Position numbers and translations under genes: made by a program. From assembly GCA_026545225.1 (NCBI GenBank), contig CM048852.1, positions 62,631,146 through 62,695,145 on the forward strand: DNA of 64,000 nt. Reading direction: 5' to 3'. Under the pieces are notes generated by a model. The model made no database searches. It had not been told where the DNA came from and saw only the letters and a list, made by a program, of their open reading frames with translations. This document shows, in pieces, positions 54,358-64,000 of this stretch. This stretch comes from Cornus controversa (Eukaryota; Streptophyta; Magnoliopsida; Cornales; Cornaceae). The first letter of the stretch is position 1; each line of letters opens with the position of its first letter.

Positions 54358-57300
54358 GGGTTTCACAGAAGGTACCTTCGAAAGAGAGAGAGTCGATATG
54401 TTTGGGGTCGATCGGGCTTTCAAACGTAAAATGACTTGCCGAAAATATTTGAGCAAATCATTTTTGTAGAAATTGGTAAGATATTTTACTTAGTAAAATG
54501 TATTTAGGACAACCAAACACCGGAAAATGCTTTAAATATTTTCCGGAAAATATTTTACATCAAAACAAATGGAACCTTGATCTCCATGCTCCTTGTCATT
54601 ATGCCAAATCACATCTGCATTATGCCTTAGTGGCTTCTAAGATATGGGTATGTTCCTCCATGGATTTGGGTCGAAAGGTCTTAGCATAAGAGACAGCCAA
54701 ACCAAAACCTTAAGGCTTTGAGTCATAGTACACACCCAAAAGACAAAAGAAAAAGGTAAAATTGATGCTCTGGAAATTCAGCAAGATATATGTGGAGGGT
54801 TTTAACAGAATGATGTGATCAGGAGACTAAGAATAAATCTAAGCAAACACGGATTGCAGGTTTTTCCACAAATTTCCTCCAAACTTTTATTCCTTATGTT
54901 ATTAATTAATTTTTTTTTATTTGATTCTCAATTTTACGTTCTAAAATAGCGTTTAGTAAATAAGTCACTGTCATGTAAAAACTTAGATTTATTGGATTTG
55001 TTGCTAAAATATCGGTAAAAAAATTATTATATATGCTACATAGAGTATTTGAATTTTTTTTAATAAATGATTATTTCTGAATGTAAAAACTTTGGTAATT
55101 ACAAATTATATATTTATTAAATAAATGATTATTTATGCCACATAGTTCATAATAAATTTCATTGTTTGTTAAATAAATTATAGTTTCCCCTACATAGTTT
55201 ATTAGTAATAAGATATTTATTGAATAAATTATTATTTGTGTTACATAGTTTAATTTTTATTCCTTTGTGTGGCAGACCATCATACCTAGTACTCTACAGT
55301 TATCAGCAATGGCAACCCAGATGTTGGTTATCAGTCCTATTCTCTCATTGATTTCTGCTTTGGTGAGGAAATAATAACTAGATACTTTTTGCCTTTTATT
55401 CTTGCCCTTATGTGAATAATTCATATAGTTGTTCTGAGGTGGCAAATTTCTCTGATATACTGAAGGCGATTCCTTCGATGGCTCTTGTCATCGCATATCT
55501 TGGTGAAAAGCTTCATAAGATATCAAAGAAGGCACATCTTAGCATTGCTACTCTGTCAGCCTACTTGAATGAGGTATATTTTGTTTCGTTATTGAATTGC
55601 TGAATAGCTGGTACTGTTTCTTCCATGTTATAAATGCTTGCATTTTCTAAATTCTTTAAATGTCTTACGGGTTTTGACACATATAGAACATTTATATGCA
55701 TTTTTACGTAGAGAAGAAATACTATGGAGAAAGAAAAATTACATAGTAGGGGCATGCAAGTTACAATTAACAACTGCAGAGGAGATCCATAGGAAAGTAT
55801 TTGTTTCATCCTTGTTAGAATGAATATTTCCCTCTATCAAAATTGTAAATCTTCTTCTTAGTCCTTAATATAAAATTATCTGCTCTCAAATACAATCTCA
55901 ATGCATGTTAAATTGCAGTCCTGGTCATGCTTGTTTATCTGTATCATGTTGATTTAGTGGTCGCTGTTTAATTTCAGCAATTGTGACTTGAGGTGCATGC
56001 CGTGTTCATTTCATCCTCAACATGCTATTATCCACTATTTTCCTAATAGTTTTAATTTCTTTTAACTGGAGACTTGATTAAAAATACCTGTTTTGACACA
56101 ACATGACATCTGTTTGGGCATGGGTTATTTTTTAAAAAGCCTAATGTTGGACAATGCAAAAGAACAGAGAATGATTCCTAGTTTGAAAGAACTTAACTAG
56201 GATGTCTTTATATGTTCCTATGGTGTATTGCTAACTTTGAGTCAAGCATGCAGGCTTAACATTCTAATTTAGATAGAAACTTAAGTTTATGCTAAGGTTG
56301 AGACGAGAAAAAATATAGAGTTCAATAATGCAGCAACGCACCTTCTTCCTGTAATTTAGGGATTAGACAAATCTAGCACCTAGACATGACTCACATTTGA
56401 TATGCCTACTCGAGTTTGTTTAGCATGGGTTTGTATGTATCACAAATTCATAATAGTGCAAACTATGTGCTAATACAGATATAGTTGTCCTTATGTTTAG
56501 ATACATGTCTTGTGGTGGGAGGGGCTATTGGTATTATAGGACCCATGATGAGGGTTATATATGTGCAGTGACATTCTTTTGACTTAGTTGCGTCAACTAG
56601 ATGATTGAACTTTGATAACTATTGTTTAAATTATTTTTCCTCCTGGCGGAATAGGCCACCGGTTGTCAATTTCTAATTTAAACCTTTTGGTTTCCTTGCT
56701 TCCTTCGGCCTTGGTTTTATTATATATTTGTTAATCCCACATAAGTCTCTGGCAGACATTCATACTTGTTCAAAGTGTGAGACTATGTTGGCACATAAAT
56801 ATGCATGATGGTCAACATAAAATGAGACCCTGCATACTTTTTTTCGGGGCCAATGGAAAGGCTTGGTTCGTGGACAGACTATTCGTGTTAGAATTTACGT
56901 TGAGAGTTGTAATAGACGATTCTTCATTTCCATTGCTAGAAGAATTAGATTGTTATGCTTCCCCAGGTCACATTTGGCTATGGTGGAGCCAGTTTTGGCC
57001 TCTGGTGTTATAGGGCTGTTTGTCACGGATTTTTTTTGACTTAGTTTTCTTTCCTTCCCCATAGGCATTTTGGACTCATAACAAGAAAGCCATGGCTCTG
57101 CCTGATTTTCTTTTTTTAATATTTGGAACTTCATGGCATTTGCCACCACCTTTATCTTCTCTGGCTAATATTCATGACCTTCATGTTATTGCTAGATACC
57201 TTCTTTTTTTTATAAGTAAAGTATATTCAAAAGACGCTCAAACAAGGAGAGCTCCCATATACAACAAATGAAACAAAAATACCTTTAAGCTCTCAAACTA

Positions 57301-59695
57301 TCCACAAAGTCAACTTTATCCTCCATGGATTTACAAGTATACCCTTTAACCCCAAAAAAAAAACATGGACAAAATAGAATGTTTAAGCACCCCAATAAGA
57401 ACCTCCTCCCCTTCAAAGGACCTCCTATTTCTCTCCCTCCACAATCCCCACCATAAACAAAGGGGAGTGGCTCTCCAAGCATCTCGAGCATGACCACCCA
57501 CTGAATGTTGTTGTTTTAAAAATTTATAACTCGCAAGTGTATGAATTTGTTAAAGTATAGATCGGCAAGAATGAGGTCGAACCCAAGGGAATGCTTTGAA
57601 AAGAAAAACTAATACAAATTAAAATTAATTTAAAACTAATCTAGTTGAACAAAGTTTGATTTGAGAGTTTAAACAAAACATGTAATTAAAATAACACAAT
57701 TGAAATCAAATAGAGCAAATTACTAAGGTGTTAGATTTCACCATCATTAAATTCATAAAGCTTCTTATATTCATTTACTAATTCCCAAATTTAGAGTAGC
57801 AATCAAGAAATCAATCTATTGCTTACTCAAGATTTAACAATAAAGCATTATAAAAATATATTAAAAGGTAGATTTTTCTTCGCTTAAATAATATGAAATT
57901 CTAAGCATTGTATTCAATTTAATGAAAAACATAAGATCAAATATTTTCACTTTTAAGAAATACAAATTCAAGCTTTGATTAATTATAATAATTTCTAACT
58001 ACCACAAATACATGATATAAATGGTGAAAAAGATCTAAAATAATTGATCACAAGAAGCAAAAATCATAATCATTTAAATCATACACATGAAAATCAATAA
58101 ATGAACAAAATAGTTTTATTTCTTAGTTGAGGGGTTTAGTTACACATGGTAGAAGAAGATAACAAAATATAAAAGACATAATGAAATAAAACCCGAATTA
58201 TCTCTATCTTCTTTTCCTTGGCCTCCACTGGTTTCTTCCTCTGGTTCCTTCTCCAACCTTCACCCCTCTACCTCTATTTATAGGCTCATTGAAGGGGTAG
58301 AATTGTAATTTGATTTGACCTTGATAATTATCACATTAATATATTTAATATTTATAATAATTATCTATATATATATACACACACACACACACACATATAT
58401 ATCATTAAGATAATTATTATTTGATCTAGTTCAAGTGGGCTTGGACTTTAGGGAATTTAGTCTGATCCATTACTTCATATTTGAGGTGGGCCTTGATGTA
58501 GGTTGATGAAAGTTAAGAATATATGCAACATCAAATTCGCCCAGATTTCTGCCACTGACTTGTTACGGCATTTTGACCCCTTAAATGTCCGAATTTGGAC
58601 TTTTTTGTGAACTACAAAAATGTTCCTCTATGAATCAGCTTTCCAAAAAGTCCGGGCTTGCATTATTCCGACAATTGAGCTGAGAGTTATGACCTGAACA
58701 GTGAAGCATGCGCAAATGGGTCTTTCAAATCTATATTTGTTGAAATAATCTTCTTTTGAGTAAAAATCTCCAATGACCTAAAAATACATAAAAACACATT
58801 TATTGATTAAAATAACATATAATAAAGTGCTGACAAACATAATTTTATAGCTGAATTTTGTACGAAATATGTACTCATCACTGTACATCAGTACATCCTC
58901 TCCAAACCTCGAGCATCCTTTTATGTGAAGCTACATTAACCCTTGGGCTTCATCTCCTTTTTTTTTTCCCTGGTTTCATGGGTATTTTACTCTTGTTTGG
59001 CTTGGAAATTTTGGTTATGGTTCTTTTTTCTTGCAAGTACTTGGACCTTCATTGTTTGTATCAGTTATGCTACTTTCCAGCTTGTTTAGAAAAATTAGGC
59101 AATGATCATAATATTTTTTGTGCTTCTTTCCTTCATCAGTGAGGTGTTCTCTGCCATTCGCAACTTTTCGTGTTATATGTTCCTTTGCCTTAAATTGGCA
59201 TCGTTTATTTTCCTTTATTTGGATTTCCTTTTATCCTGCCTGTTTTTCATCATTCAATTAATCATTGTCATCTCTCTTGATACTCTGGGACATTTTTATC
59301 TTGATTTCCTAGAAGTTGCAGTGACTGTCTTCTCTTTCATTTCTCAAATGTGTGGTGAACTCTCTCTCATTAGATTGTTTATTTCTTATTAATTGACGGA
59401 TTTGGTTGTATATATTGCTATGTTTTAGGTCCTCCCTTCGATTTTCTTTGTGAAGGCAAACAATGCAGAGCTCTGGGAGAGTTCCAGGTTTCAATGGCTA
59501 GCTCATGTTGATCTATCCGAATGTTTGAGAAAGAAGAAAATGAAGGCATTAATTCCTCAGATAGTACACGCTATATATTATGGGGCGTTATTTATATTTT
59601 GTGTTGGCTCGATGGTGGTGTCAAGTAGTTCTTTCAATTGTTCTGGTGTTGTTTCTTTTATAACATCATTGGTTCTCTTGATCGAGCCAATTCAG
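45674..59695 (+). CDS. ABCB29: ABC transporter B family member 29-like, chloroplast half transporter, 3' partial
   Basis: A half-size ABC transporter predicted for the plastid envelope; its substrate is not established. Exons: 45674-46285, 55276-55362, 55466-55573, 59429-59695, all phase 0 with GT-AG borders, giving 358 residues. The first ATG is 45674 (MEWHGKSSIKEMALC); a second in-frame ATG at 45707 (MALCSSSSSFSS) looks more like a classic transit-peptide start, and either is possible. Residues 1-70 are Ser-rich and basic, as in a transit peptide. The rest is an ABC transmembrane domain: LVLGLLFLVRLVANYWQQAF, the NBD-contact region FERVLQRDLGFFE, ISPILSLISALAIPSMALVI, LSAYLNEVLPSIFFVKANNA and VSFITSLVLLIEPIQ. 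The Walker A, signature and Walker B parts are not in the window and must lie downstream. No lesion seen. Confidence 0.9.
46525..47020 (+). mobile_element. 3' part of an RTE-clade LINE
   Basis: Broken frames match the end of plant RTE reverse transcriptases. TGTAACTTTAGTAAATATAG (LECNFSKY) is followed by a degraded GDDVNYKIKVGWVKWRSVS (the GAGWxKWRxAS motif), and then AGCTGGGATGATGTGCGGCAAG (MCGKTRKDRIRNKHIHEMI). The 3' end abuts the LTR at 47021. Confidence 0.7.
47436..47916. mobile_element. hAT-type MITE
   Basis: Perfect 12-bp terminal inverted repeats TAGGGATGGCAA / TTGCCATCCCTA. 8-bp flanks ACAGTGAC (47428-47435) and GTAGTGAC (47917-47924) agree at six positions. The subterminal parts are GC-rich (CACGCCCCGTTTT and CCCGCCCCG), the middle AT-rich. 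Confidence 0.78.
47967..48343 (+). mobile_element. solo-LTR-like copy with duplicated core promoter
   Basis: Related to 16174-16532 along its length (GTGGCCCGAATTTTGTC at the start, GAGAGCTAGGGTTTGGGGTT in the leader). A 52-bp unit containing GGTATATAAGGGCATCTAGG is tandemly duplicated (about 48062-48113 and 48114-48165), so the TATA region is doubled. No target duplication found. Confidence 0.75.
48815..48960. repeat. 36-bp minisatellite, three to four units
   Basis: Units of ATGACCTATACxAAxGCxCATTTTGAACTCAAAxGA with one shortened unit, inside the interior of the BAG6-carrying element. Confidence 0.85.
49117..49632 (-). pseudogene. BAG6-like IQ-motif fragment inside an LTR element
   Basis: A 171-codon open frame on the sense strand of the LTR element. 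Residues 123-150 read VEAAIIIQSAFRGSEVRKWE then PLKQLKQI. This resembles the IQ calmodulin-binding motif and following segment of plant BAG6-type co-chaperones (IQSAxRGxxVRxWxPLKKLxQI). The BAG domain that should follow is not present, and residues 97-117 are Lys/Glu-rich. In the family, the IQ motif binds calmodulin and the BAG domain binds Hsp70. I read it as a captured fragment. It could be a coincidental domestication, but there is no evidence that it is expressed. Confidence 0.5.
51724..52246 (-). pseudogene. GDSL esterase/lipase exon fragments (broken)
   Basis: Two minus-strand exons. 52246-52016 reads VINLKTRLCYFKNAEKLLRM, then VVYLFTIDNNDYVSPLLTNS and YLDMVIGNLTEMIK, the middle of a plant GDSL lipase with the block III-like (G/D)NNDY. 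An in-frame TGA at 52061-52063 interrupts it. 51894-51724 reads GIYKKGGRKFKLLSLGPLGC then NIRALNYPRNAGECVEEITT before similarity is lost. Intact intron borders (tag/G, /gtaaat, gcag/GG) show capture from genomic DNA, not from mRNA. The N-terminal GDSL block and the C-terminal Asp-His block are absent, so it cannot be active. Lies antisense in ABCB29 intron 1, inside the TIR element. Confidence 0.85.
54089..54355. repeat. microsatellites (CA)n-(TA)n and (GA)n
   Basis: A (CA)n(TA)n run at 54089-54131 and (GA)n at 54315-54353, near the right end of the TIR element. GAAGAGGGTGAA.ATGAATGAAA occurs twice (about 54037 and 54171), a local duplication. Confidence 0.85.
57210..57500 (-). mobile_element. 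3' end of an L1-type LINE
   Basis: The minus strand resembles the L1 ORF2 C-terminal tail in a broken frame: WWGLWREKNRRSFEGEE-like sequence, then a purine-containing 3' end at about 57210 (TATACTTTACTTATAAAAAA). It is cut by the solo LTR at 57506. Confidence 0.6.
57506..58880 (-). mobile_element. 1375-bp solo LTR, same family as 42232-43588
   Basis: Begins TGTTGTTGTTTTAAAAATTT and ends GTACTCATCA. Flanks CTGAA (57501-57505) and CTGTA (58881-58885) are a 5-bp target duplication with one change. Collinear with 42232-43588 through AAGGGAATGCTTTGA and CAATCTATTGCT. It carries a (CA)n-(TA)n tract at about 58370-58402. Confidence 0.85.
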
Positions 59696-60889
59696 GTAAT
59701 GTTATCCATGCACAATAACTTGCCTTTTCCTCTCTCTCTTTTTGTTTTTTTTTGGGGGGGTGGGGGTTATGTATTGATTTGATATTTTCTCCTGTTTAAC
59801 CGAAGTGGTGAAAAGTCTGAATTAAACCCTAATATGGATATATTAGCAAAGGGAACTGGCGCCACCATTCTAGTAAATATATCTGACATTTATTTTTTAT
59901 TTTTGGGGTGCAAGAGTTGTTTTCGGTTTCTCGATGGAAGGCGCAGTAAATTATGCTAGAGTGAATTGGTTATTGGTGGAACCTTGGGACGGACCAGGAT
60001 TATTAAGAAACCTGGCACTCTCTTTTTGTTTTCCCTCTTTTGTTGTATTAGGAACAGAGTTATAAGATGCAATTTTCCAATTTTATTCATGCAATAACCT
60101 TAATGTATTTTGTTGTAAAGATCCCAGTTTTATGTTTGTGGCAATACATAAGTTCTGGGTTTTATGTCTGTAGCATATACCCATTATTGTGAATCCACAC
60201 TCTTCAGGAGTTGTGGTAGCATCCTGCAATGATGCATGAGTATGATATATTGATGTCTCTTACTGTCACTTCCTAGAAAGACTTCATAACATCAACTTGA
60301 ACTTCAAGAAGTTTATATCGTCATAAGTAGATCAAATTAAATTGAATTAAAATAGTGTCCTGCTAGGTGATTTATATATTGGTGGAAGTTTAATTTGTTT
60401 GTCTTAACTATACAAAAACTCTTTCTTCTTTTTTTATTTCCCCAGGTAGGGTTTGTAAGATTCTGACTTGAGTTGATAATAGAGTCCATGTTACTCTCTG
60501 AAATACATGGTGTCCTATGTAGACATCTTTGAGCATGATAAAAAATCTCCAATCCTGTATAAATGCATAAAAGAGTAACAACTAACCTAGTAGCTAGAGG
60601 AGCTTAACTTTACAGGTGCAGAAAGAAGGGCAACCAGCTAAGGAACTTAGTCTTTTATGGACATCTTAAGCAAACTGAGACATATAAGATGGATATGGTA
60701 ATGTTGCCACCAGGAAGTATCATGTGGTTACTTTGTAGCAACCTATGTTACATGGACTCGGGTTAGTGGTATTTTGACCGGGTGTGTGTCTAAATGTTGG
60801 ACTTCCTTGTCCCAAAACTTAGGATACAGGGATCCATGTCTGAGGGATTGGAATGTTGCCCAAGACTCTGATACGTCAGACCATACTAT

Positions 60890-61640
60890 GTCCTAAAATA
60901 AATCTTGAGGGAGTAAATAGGTCTTAATCAATTTTTAACTAACAATAACTGATTTTTAAATTCTAGCAATTTAGTCCAAATGCAACAATATAAATTATTT
61001 AATCTATAAAGACCAAAAATAAACAAGTAAGCAATCACACATAAAATACACTATTTTTACGTAGAAAACTCCAACGGAGAAAAACCACAGGATCCAGTCT
61101 TGGCAGATGAGCAGAAATTATGTAATTTAACCATAAGTTACCAGATTCTAATTCCAAGAATCCCTTAGTTATATATGACCAAAAATCACACCAGATGTTC
61201 TCCTTAAACTCTATTGATGCCAGTTAACAAACCCGCTCCCCATGTGATCCGCTCTTCGACGTGCTTTAATATCCTTGGCTTGTTATCCCTAGCCTTTGAT
61301 TATTGCGTGAGTGCTTTAATATCCTTGGCTTGTTATCCAAGCCTTTGATTATTGTGTGATTTGGTGTTGATGACAATTAAGGCTCTACAAGTTGACGACG
61401 AACACTCTGAATAATAATTCACAATTTAATGCAACATGGTAGATGATGAGAAGAAAAGTCTATGTGCTTATATTATCTCTATAAATCTCTCTATGTCACA
61501 CGCCATCCCTCAGGGACATGAAATAACAACAAACACCTCAAATCATTTTGAAGAGAAACCTAGTTTAGTTCAATATCAACAATGATGCACTCTAGATAAT
61601 TTTAACTCTCAGAGTCTAAAATATTATTAATATAAAAAAT
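60890..61640. mobile_element. possible LTR or retrotransposon fragment
   Basis: TTTTTACGTAGAAAACTCC and GGAGAAAAACCAC resemble a sequence common near the ends of plant Copia-like elements. A 50-bp segment (GTGCTTTAATATCCTTGGCT...) is tandemly duplicated at about 61260-61358. No coding part remains. Confidence 0.35.
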
Positions 61641-61824
61641 CCCTACAGTCCTTAATATATACATGGCACAAAAGTCCATAAGATATGTTACAAAACGAGA
61701 TATACCGATCTCCAAGTCATAAAACTACTTCAAAGCTCACATACTCCAAAATTCTAGCTAATACGACTATCTCAACATAGAATGCAGCTCACATCTAGGC
61801 GCCAAGTCTCCAAAACAACACATG

Positions 61825-63300
61825 TTACACCCACCTTACTCCTTTTTTGTGGCTTGTTTATGAGAGTAAGGACCTGAAAATGTCTTATAAAAAGGTGAGC
61901 TCAAAGATCCCAGTAGGTTTCCAAAATTTGATAATTAAACTTCATTTTCAAGTTCAAGTTCAACCCATCACCAATTAAAACATCAACTCTTGTATAAAAA
62001 AGTAATCGAATAATTTATCATGTATAAGAAATTCGAGAAAATAACCAATATCATAGTCAGTCAATCAATGTGTACCCCATTAGGGACCTTTCCCCAGGGA
62101 CCACCACCGTCCTTCGGCTTTAGGGGCTTGCGCCTAGGGACCATGAAATCCCCTGTTAAACCCAGCCTGTTTAGGGTCTTTCAACCCGAGGGAAACTCTT
62201 ACCCTACCTATTTCATCCCAGGCACATACACAGTTGAGAGACCAAATCAAATTCCAAAATAGGAAACCATAAACAATTCTCATTACCAAACAGTTTTTCT
62301 CCACAGCAGCAACTCACGTTTGGAAATTCACTAAAAATTGAATACTTCATATTTATTGATAAAATAAAATTCAGGAGATACCTCAAAGTGTCTATTTTCA
62401 TATCTCAAATATTCATTCTCAAATTTTAATGGTAGATTTGAAATAAAATTAATTAAAGGCACTGCTGTCCAAAACTTATAAAAAAATTCAGCAAAAATAT
62501 GTTTTCTTTAAAAATTCACCAAAAATAGCATACTAATAGACTATATTTTATTTTCAACAAATTACTTGAATAAAAACATTTACCACTCGATTCAGTTATT
62601 GAGGAAACCAGTAAGAGAATTCTGCACTAAAAATTAGTTTCCACGGCAAACTATCCCCAAATTAAAAAATCCATAATAATTTCAAAACTCAAACAATTTT
62701 GAGCCTAGTAAAATATATGTAAACTACTTAACAAGTGTACAGTAACATCCCCAAATCTCATTTAAAGATTACTAGTCAAAGTATAGAAATTTCAGTCCTA
62801 AAATTATACCGTTCAGTTCAATTTCCAGCACAAGAGTTCATTTCAAAATTTAACAATTTGTGGAGGATCTTGCCTATTGACAATTTATCAATTTAGCAGC
62901 TGTCCGGGGGAGGATCTTGACTATTGACTCAGTGAGACCCCAAGTTAGAGTTGCTTGGAGGACTGCCCCTCTTTGTCTTTGGTGGGCCCTTTGGGGAGAA
63001 AGGAATAGGAGATGTTTTGATGGGATGGAATCTCCTTGGGGGACTTTTAGATTCTCAGTTCTTAGTTCTTTATTCCTCTAGGTTCAGAGGTCAAATTGTA
63101 ATTCTGTGGAGACACTTTTGTCCTTTGTAGATAGTTTGGGGCTTTAGCTTCTTCCTTTTTGTTGTTCTGGCTGTGTCCCCGTTTGGGCGCTCTTCAATGA
63201 AAATATTACTTATAAAAAAAGCAAATCCTTCAATTAATTTCATGTTCAATAAAATAGTTTGACATGACAAAATTTAAGGGATGAAACGTCAATATCGAAT
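61825..63300 (-). mobile_element. Tekay-like LTR piece, relative of 7221-26747, split by a LINE
   Basis: 62290-62540 matches 17590-17880 (CACTAAAAAT.., TCTATTTTCAT.TCTCAAA, GAAATAAAATTA.TTAA). 62060-62230 carries ACCTTTCCCCAGGGACC-type repeats. A LINE tail interrupts it at about 62862. Edges are approximate. Confidence 0.5.
62862..63225 (+). mobile_element. 3' end of an L1-type LINE
   Basis: A broken frame reads RTAPLCLWWALWGERNRRCF then DGMESPWGTF, and later LLSFVDSLGL, the C-terminal tail of plant L1 ORF2, ending in GAAAATATTACTTATAAAAAA. One in-frame stop. 5' truncated. Confidence 0.7.
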
Positions 63301-63339
63301 AACTAATTCAGATTTATGCCAGGTAGATACACTATGGAA

Positions 63340-64000
63340 GCCATATAGTTAATAAGACAACTAATAGGAGAATATAGGAGTAAACGAAAAAACTTGCATA
63401 TGGTTTTCATAGATTTAGAGAAGGCGTATGATAGAGTGCCAAGGGACATAATTTGGTGGGCCTTACAAAGAAAACAAGTACCTATCAAATTTATAAATCT
63501 TATTTAGGATACGTATTATATGACATTGACTAGATGTGAGGAAACTAGTGACTTTCTTATAAAAGTGGGACTACACTAAGGATTGGTGATGAGTCCATAC
63601 CTATTTGCGATAGTATTAGACGAAATAACAAAGATATACAAGAAAACATCCCATGGTGTATGTTATTTACGGATGACATAGTATTAATAGATACTTCTAA
63701 GGAAGCCTTAGCAATAAAATTAGAAATATGGAGAAATGCAATATAATCAAAAGGCTTAAAAATTAGTAACCCTAAGACGAAATATATGGTATTTGAATTT
63801 GATAAAGTAGAAAACGATGATAATACAAGTATTAAAATTCAAGACCAAAGAGTTATTCAAAATAATTACTTCTGTTATCTATGATCAATATTACAAAAAG
63901 ATGGAGAGTAGATGGTGATGTAGTAAGTAGTGTTGGAGCAGGATGGACAAAATGGAGGCGAGCTAGTGGTATCCTTTGTGACAAATGAATACCAAATAAA
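63340..64000 (+). pseudogene. RTE-clade LINE reverse transcriptase (broken), runs off the window
   Basis: Frames read KNLHMVFIDLEKAYDRVPRD and IIWWALQRKQVPIKFI, then SPYLFAIVLDEIT, an FTDD in place of the catalytic FADD, and near the end [16 protein letters not shown]. This order is that of plant RTE (BovB-like) reverse transcriptases. At least three stops or frameshifts are present, so it is inactive. It lies in ABCB29 intron 4, sense to the gene. Confidence 0.82.

Larger units (their letters stand above)
50755..54576. mobile_element. 3.8-kb TIR element carrying GDSL-lipase exons
   Basis: The left end GGGATCCGTTTGTTTCGACG is matched by the reverse complement of the right end (GGTTCCATTTGTTTTGATG). 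Both continue with TAAAATATTTTCC and TTTTCCGGTGTTTGGTTG at the same spacing, giving about 80 bp of imperfect inverted repeat. No transposase frame was seen inside. It contains two exons of a GDSL lipase with their intron border. Flanks TTGACTTTT and TTGATCTCC agree only partly, so the superfamily is uncertain (Mutator-like or hAT-like). Confidence 0.65.
46286..55275 (+). other. 9-kb ABCB29 intron 1 with transposons carrying gene fragments
   Basis: Bounded by AAT/gtaagt at 46285 and gtggcag/ACC at 55276. It holds an RTE LINE tail, an LTR element with a BAG6-like frame and a TIR element with GDSL-lipase exons, all entered separately. The stretch 54577-55275 is plain AT-rich sequence. Confidence 0.85.
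55574..59428 (+). other. ABCB29 intron 3
   Basis: Contains a LINE tail (57210-57500, minus) and a solo LTR (57506-58880). The remaining 55574-57200 and 58881-59428 sequence holds no recognisable gene; the frames at 58858-59392 are unsupported. Confidence 0.6.
59696..64000 (+). other. ABCB29 intron 4 (at least 4.3 kb) to the window end
   Basis: Donor gtaatg follows exon 59429-59695. The next expected exon (DLGKAYNE-type) was not found. It contains repeats: an ATGTTACATGGACTCGGG element end near 60747, LTR-like sequence from about 60900, LINE pieces and a Tekay-like LTR piece. Confidence 0.6.

Noticed and set aside
58858-59392. hydrophobic frames just before ABCB29 exon 4
   Set aside because: T-rich intron translation; the exon begins at 59429 and family similarity does not extend upstream.

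Overview
This window is nuclear DNA from a flowering plant, most likely a woody eudicot with a large, repeat-rich genome. The evidence is split genes with plant-type GT-AG introns, two plastid-targeted plant proteins, and many plant transposon families (Copia, Gypsy Tekay-like and Athila/Tat-like, TRIM, RTE and L1 LINEs, a tRNA-derived SINE, MITEs). The species cannot be named from the sequence. No rRNA, functional tRNA or CRISPR array was found.

Three host genes are supported, all on the + strand. (1) 1692-36546 carries thirteen exons of the chloroplast signal recognition particle GTPase cpSRP54; the first exon (transit peptide and start of the N domain) lies before the window. (2) 37370-38437 is a two-exon gene for a 98-residue single-pass membrane protein of unknown function. 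(3) 45674-59695 holds the first four exons of a plastid half-size ABC transporter of the ABCB29 type; its nucleotide-binding domain lies beyond the window.

Most of the rest is transposon sequence, much of it inside introns. The 20-kb cpSRP54 intron 7014-27188 is a nest. A Tekay-like LTR (about 7221 to 26747) was split by a gag-only Athila/Tat-like element (7893-17175) and by a Copia element (17909-25246). These hosts hold further insertions: two Mutator-like MITEs, a solo LTR, a truncated Gypsy LTR-gag piece with hairpin repeats, and a tandem cluster of TRIM LTRs. The next large cpSRP54 intron holds a clean 2.5-kb solo LTR (29757-32256, target duplication TACAC) and a hairpin MITE. The intergenic stretch 38438-45673 is mainly Gypsy LTR debris. 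ABCB29 intron 1 holds an RTE LINE tail, an LTR element carrying a BAG6-like gene fragment, and a 3.8-kb terminal-inverted-repeat element carrying broken GDSL-lipase exons.

The two plastid genes are not known to share a pathway. I found no obviously new multigene system. The most unusual signals are palindrome arrays at the same place in two related Gypsy LTRs but with unrelated core sequences, a hairpin array with compensatory stem changes, the tandem TRIM cluster, and host gene fragments carried by transposons.
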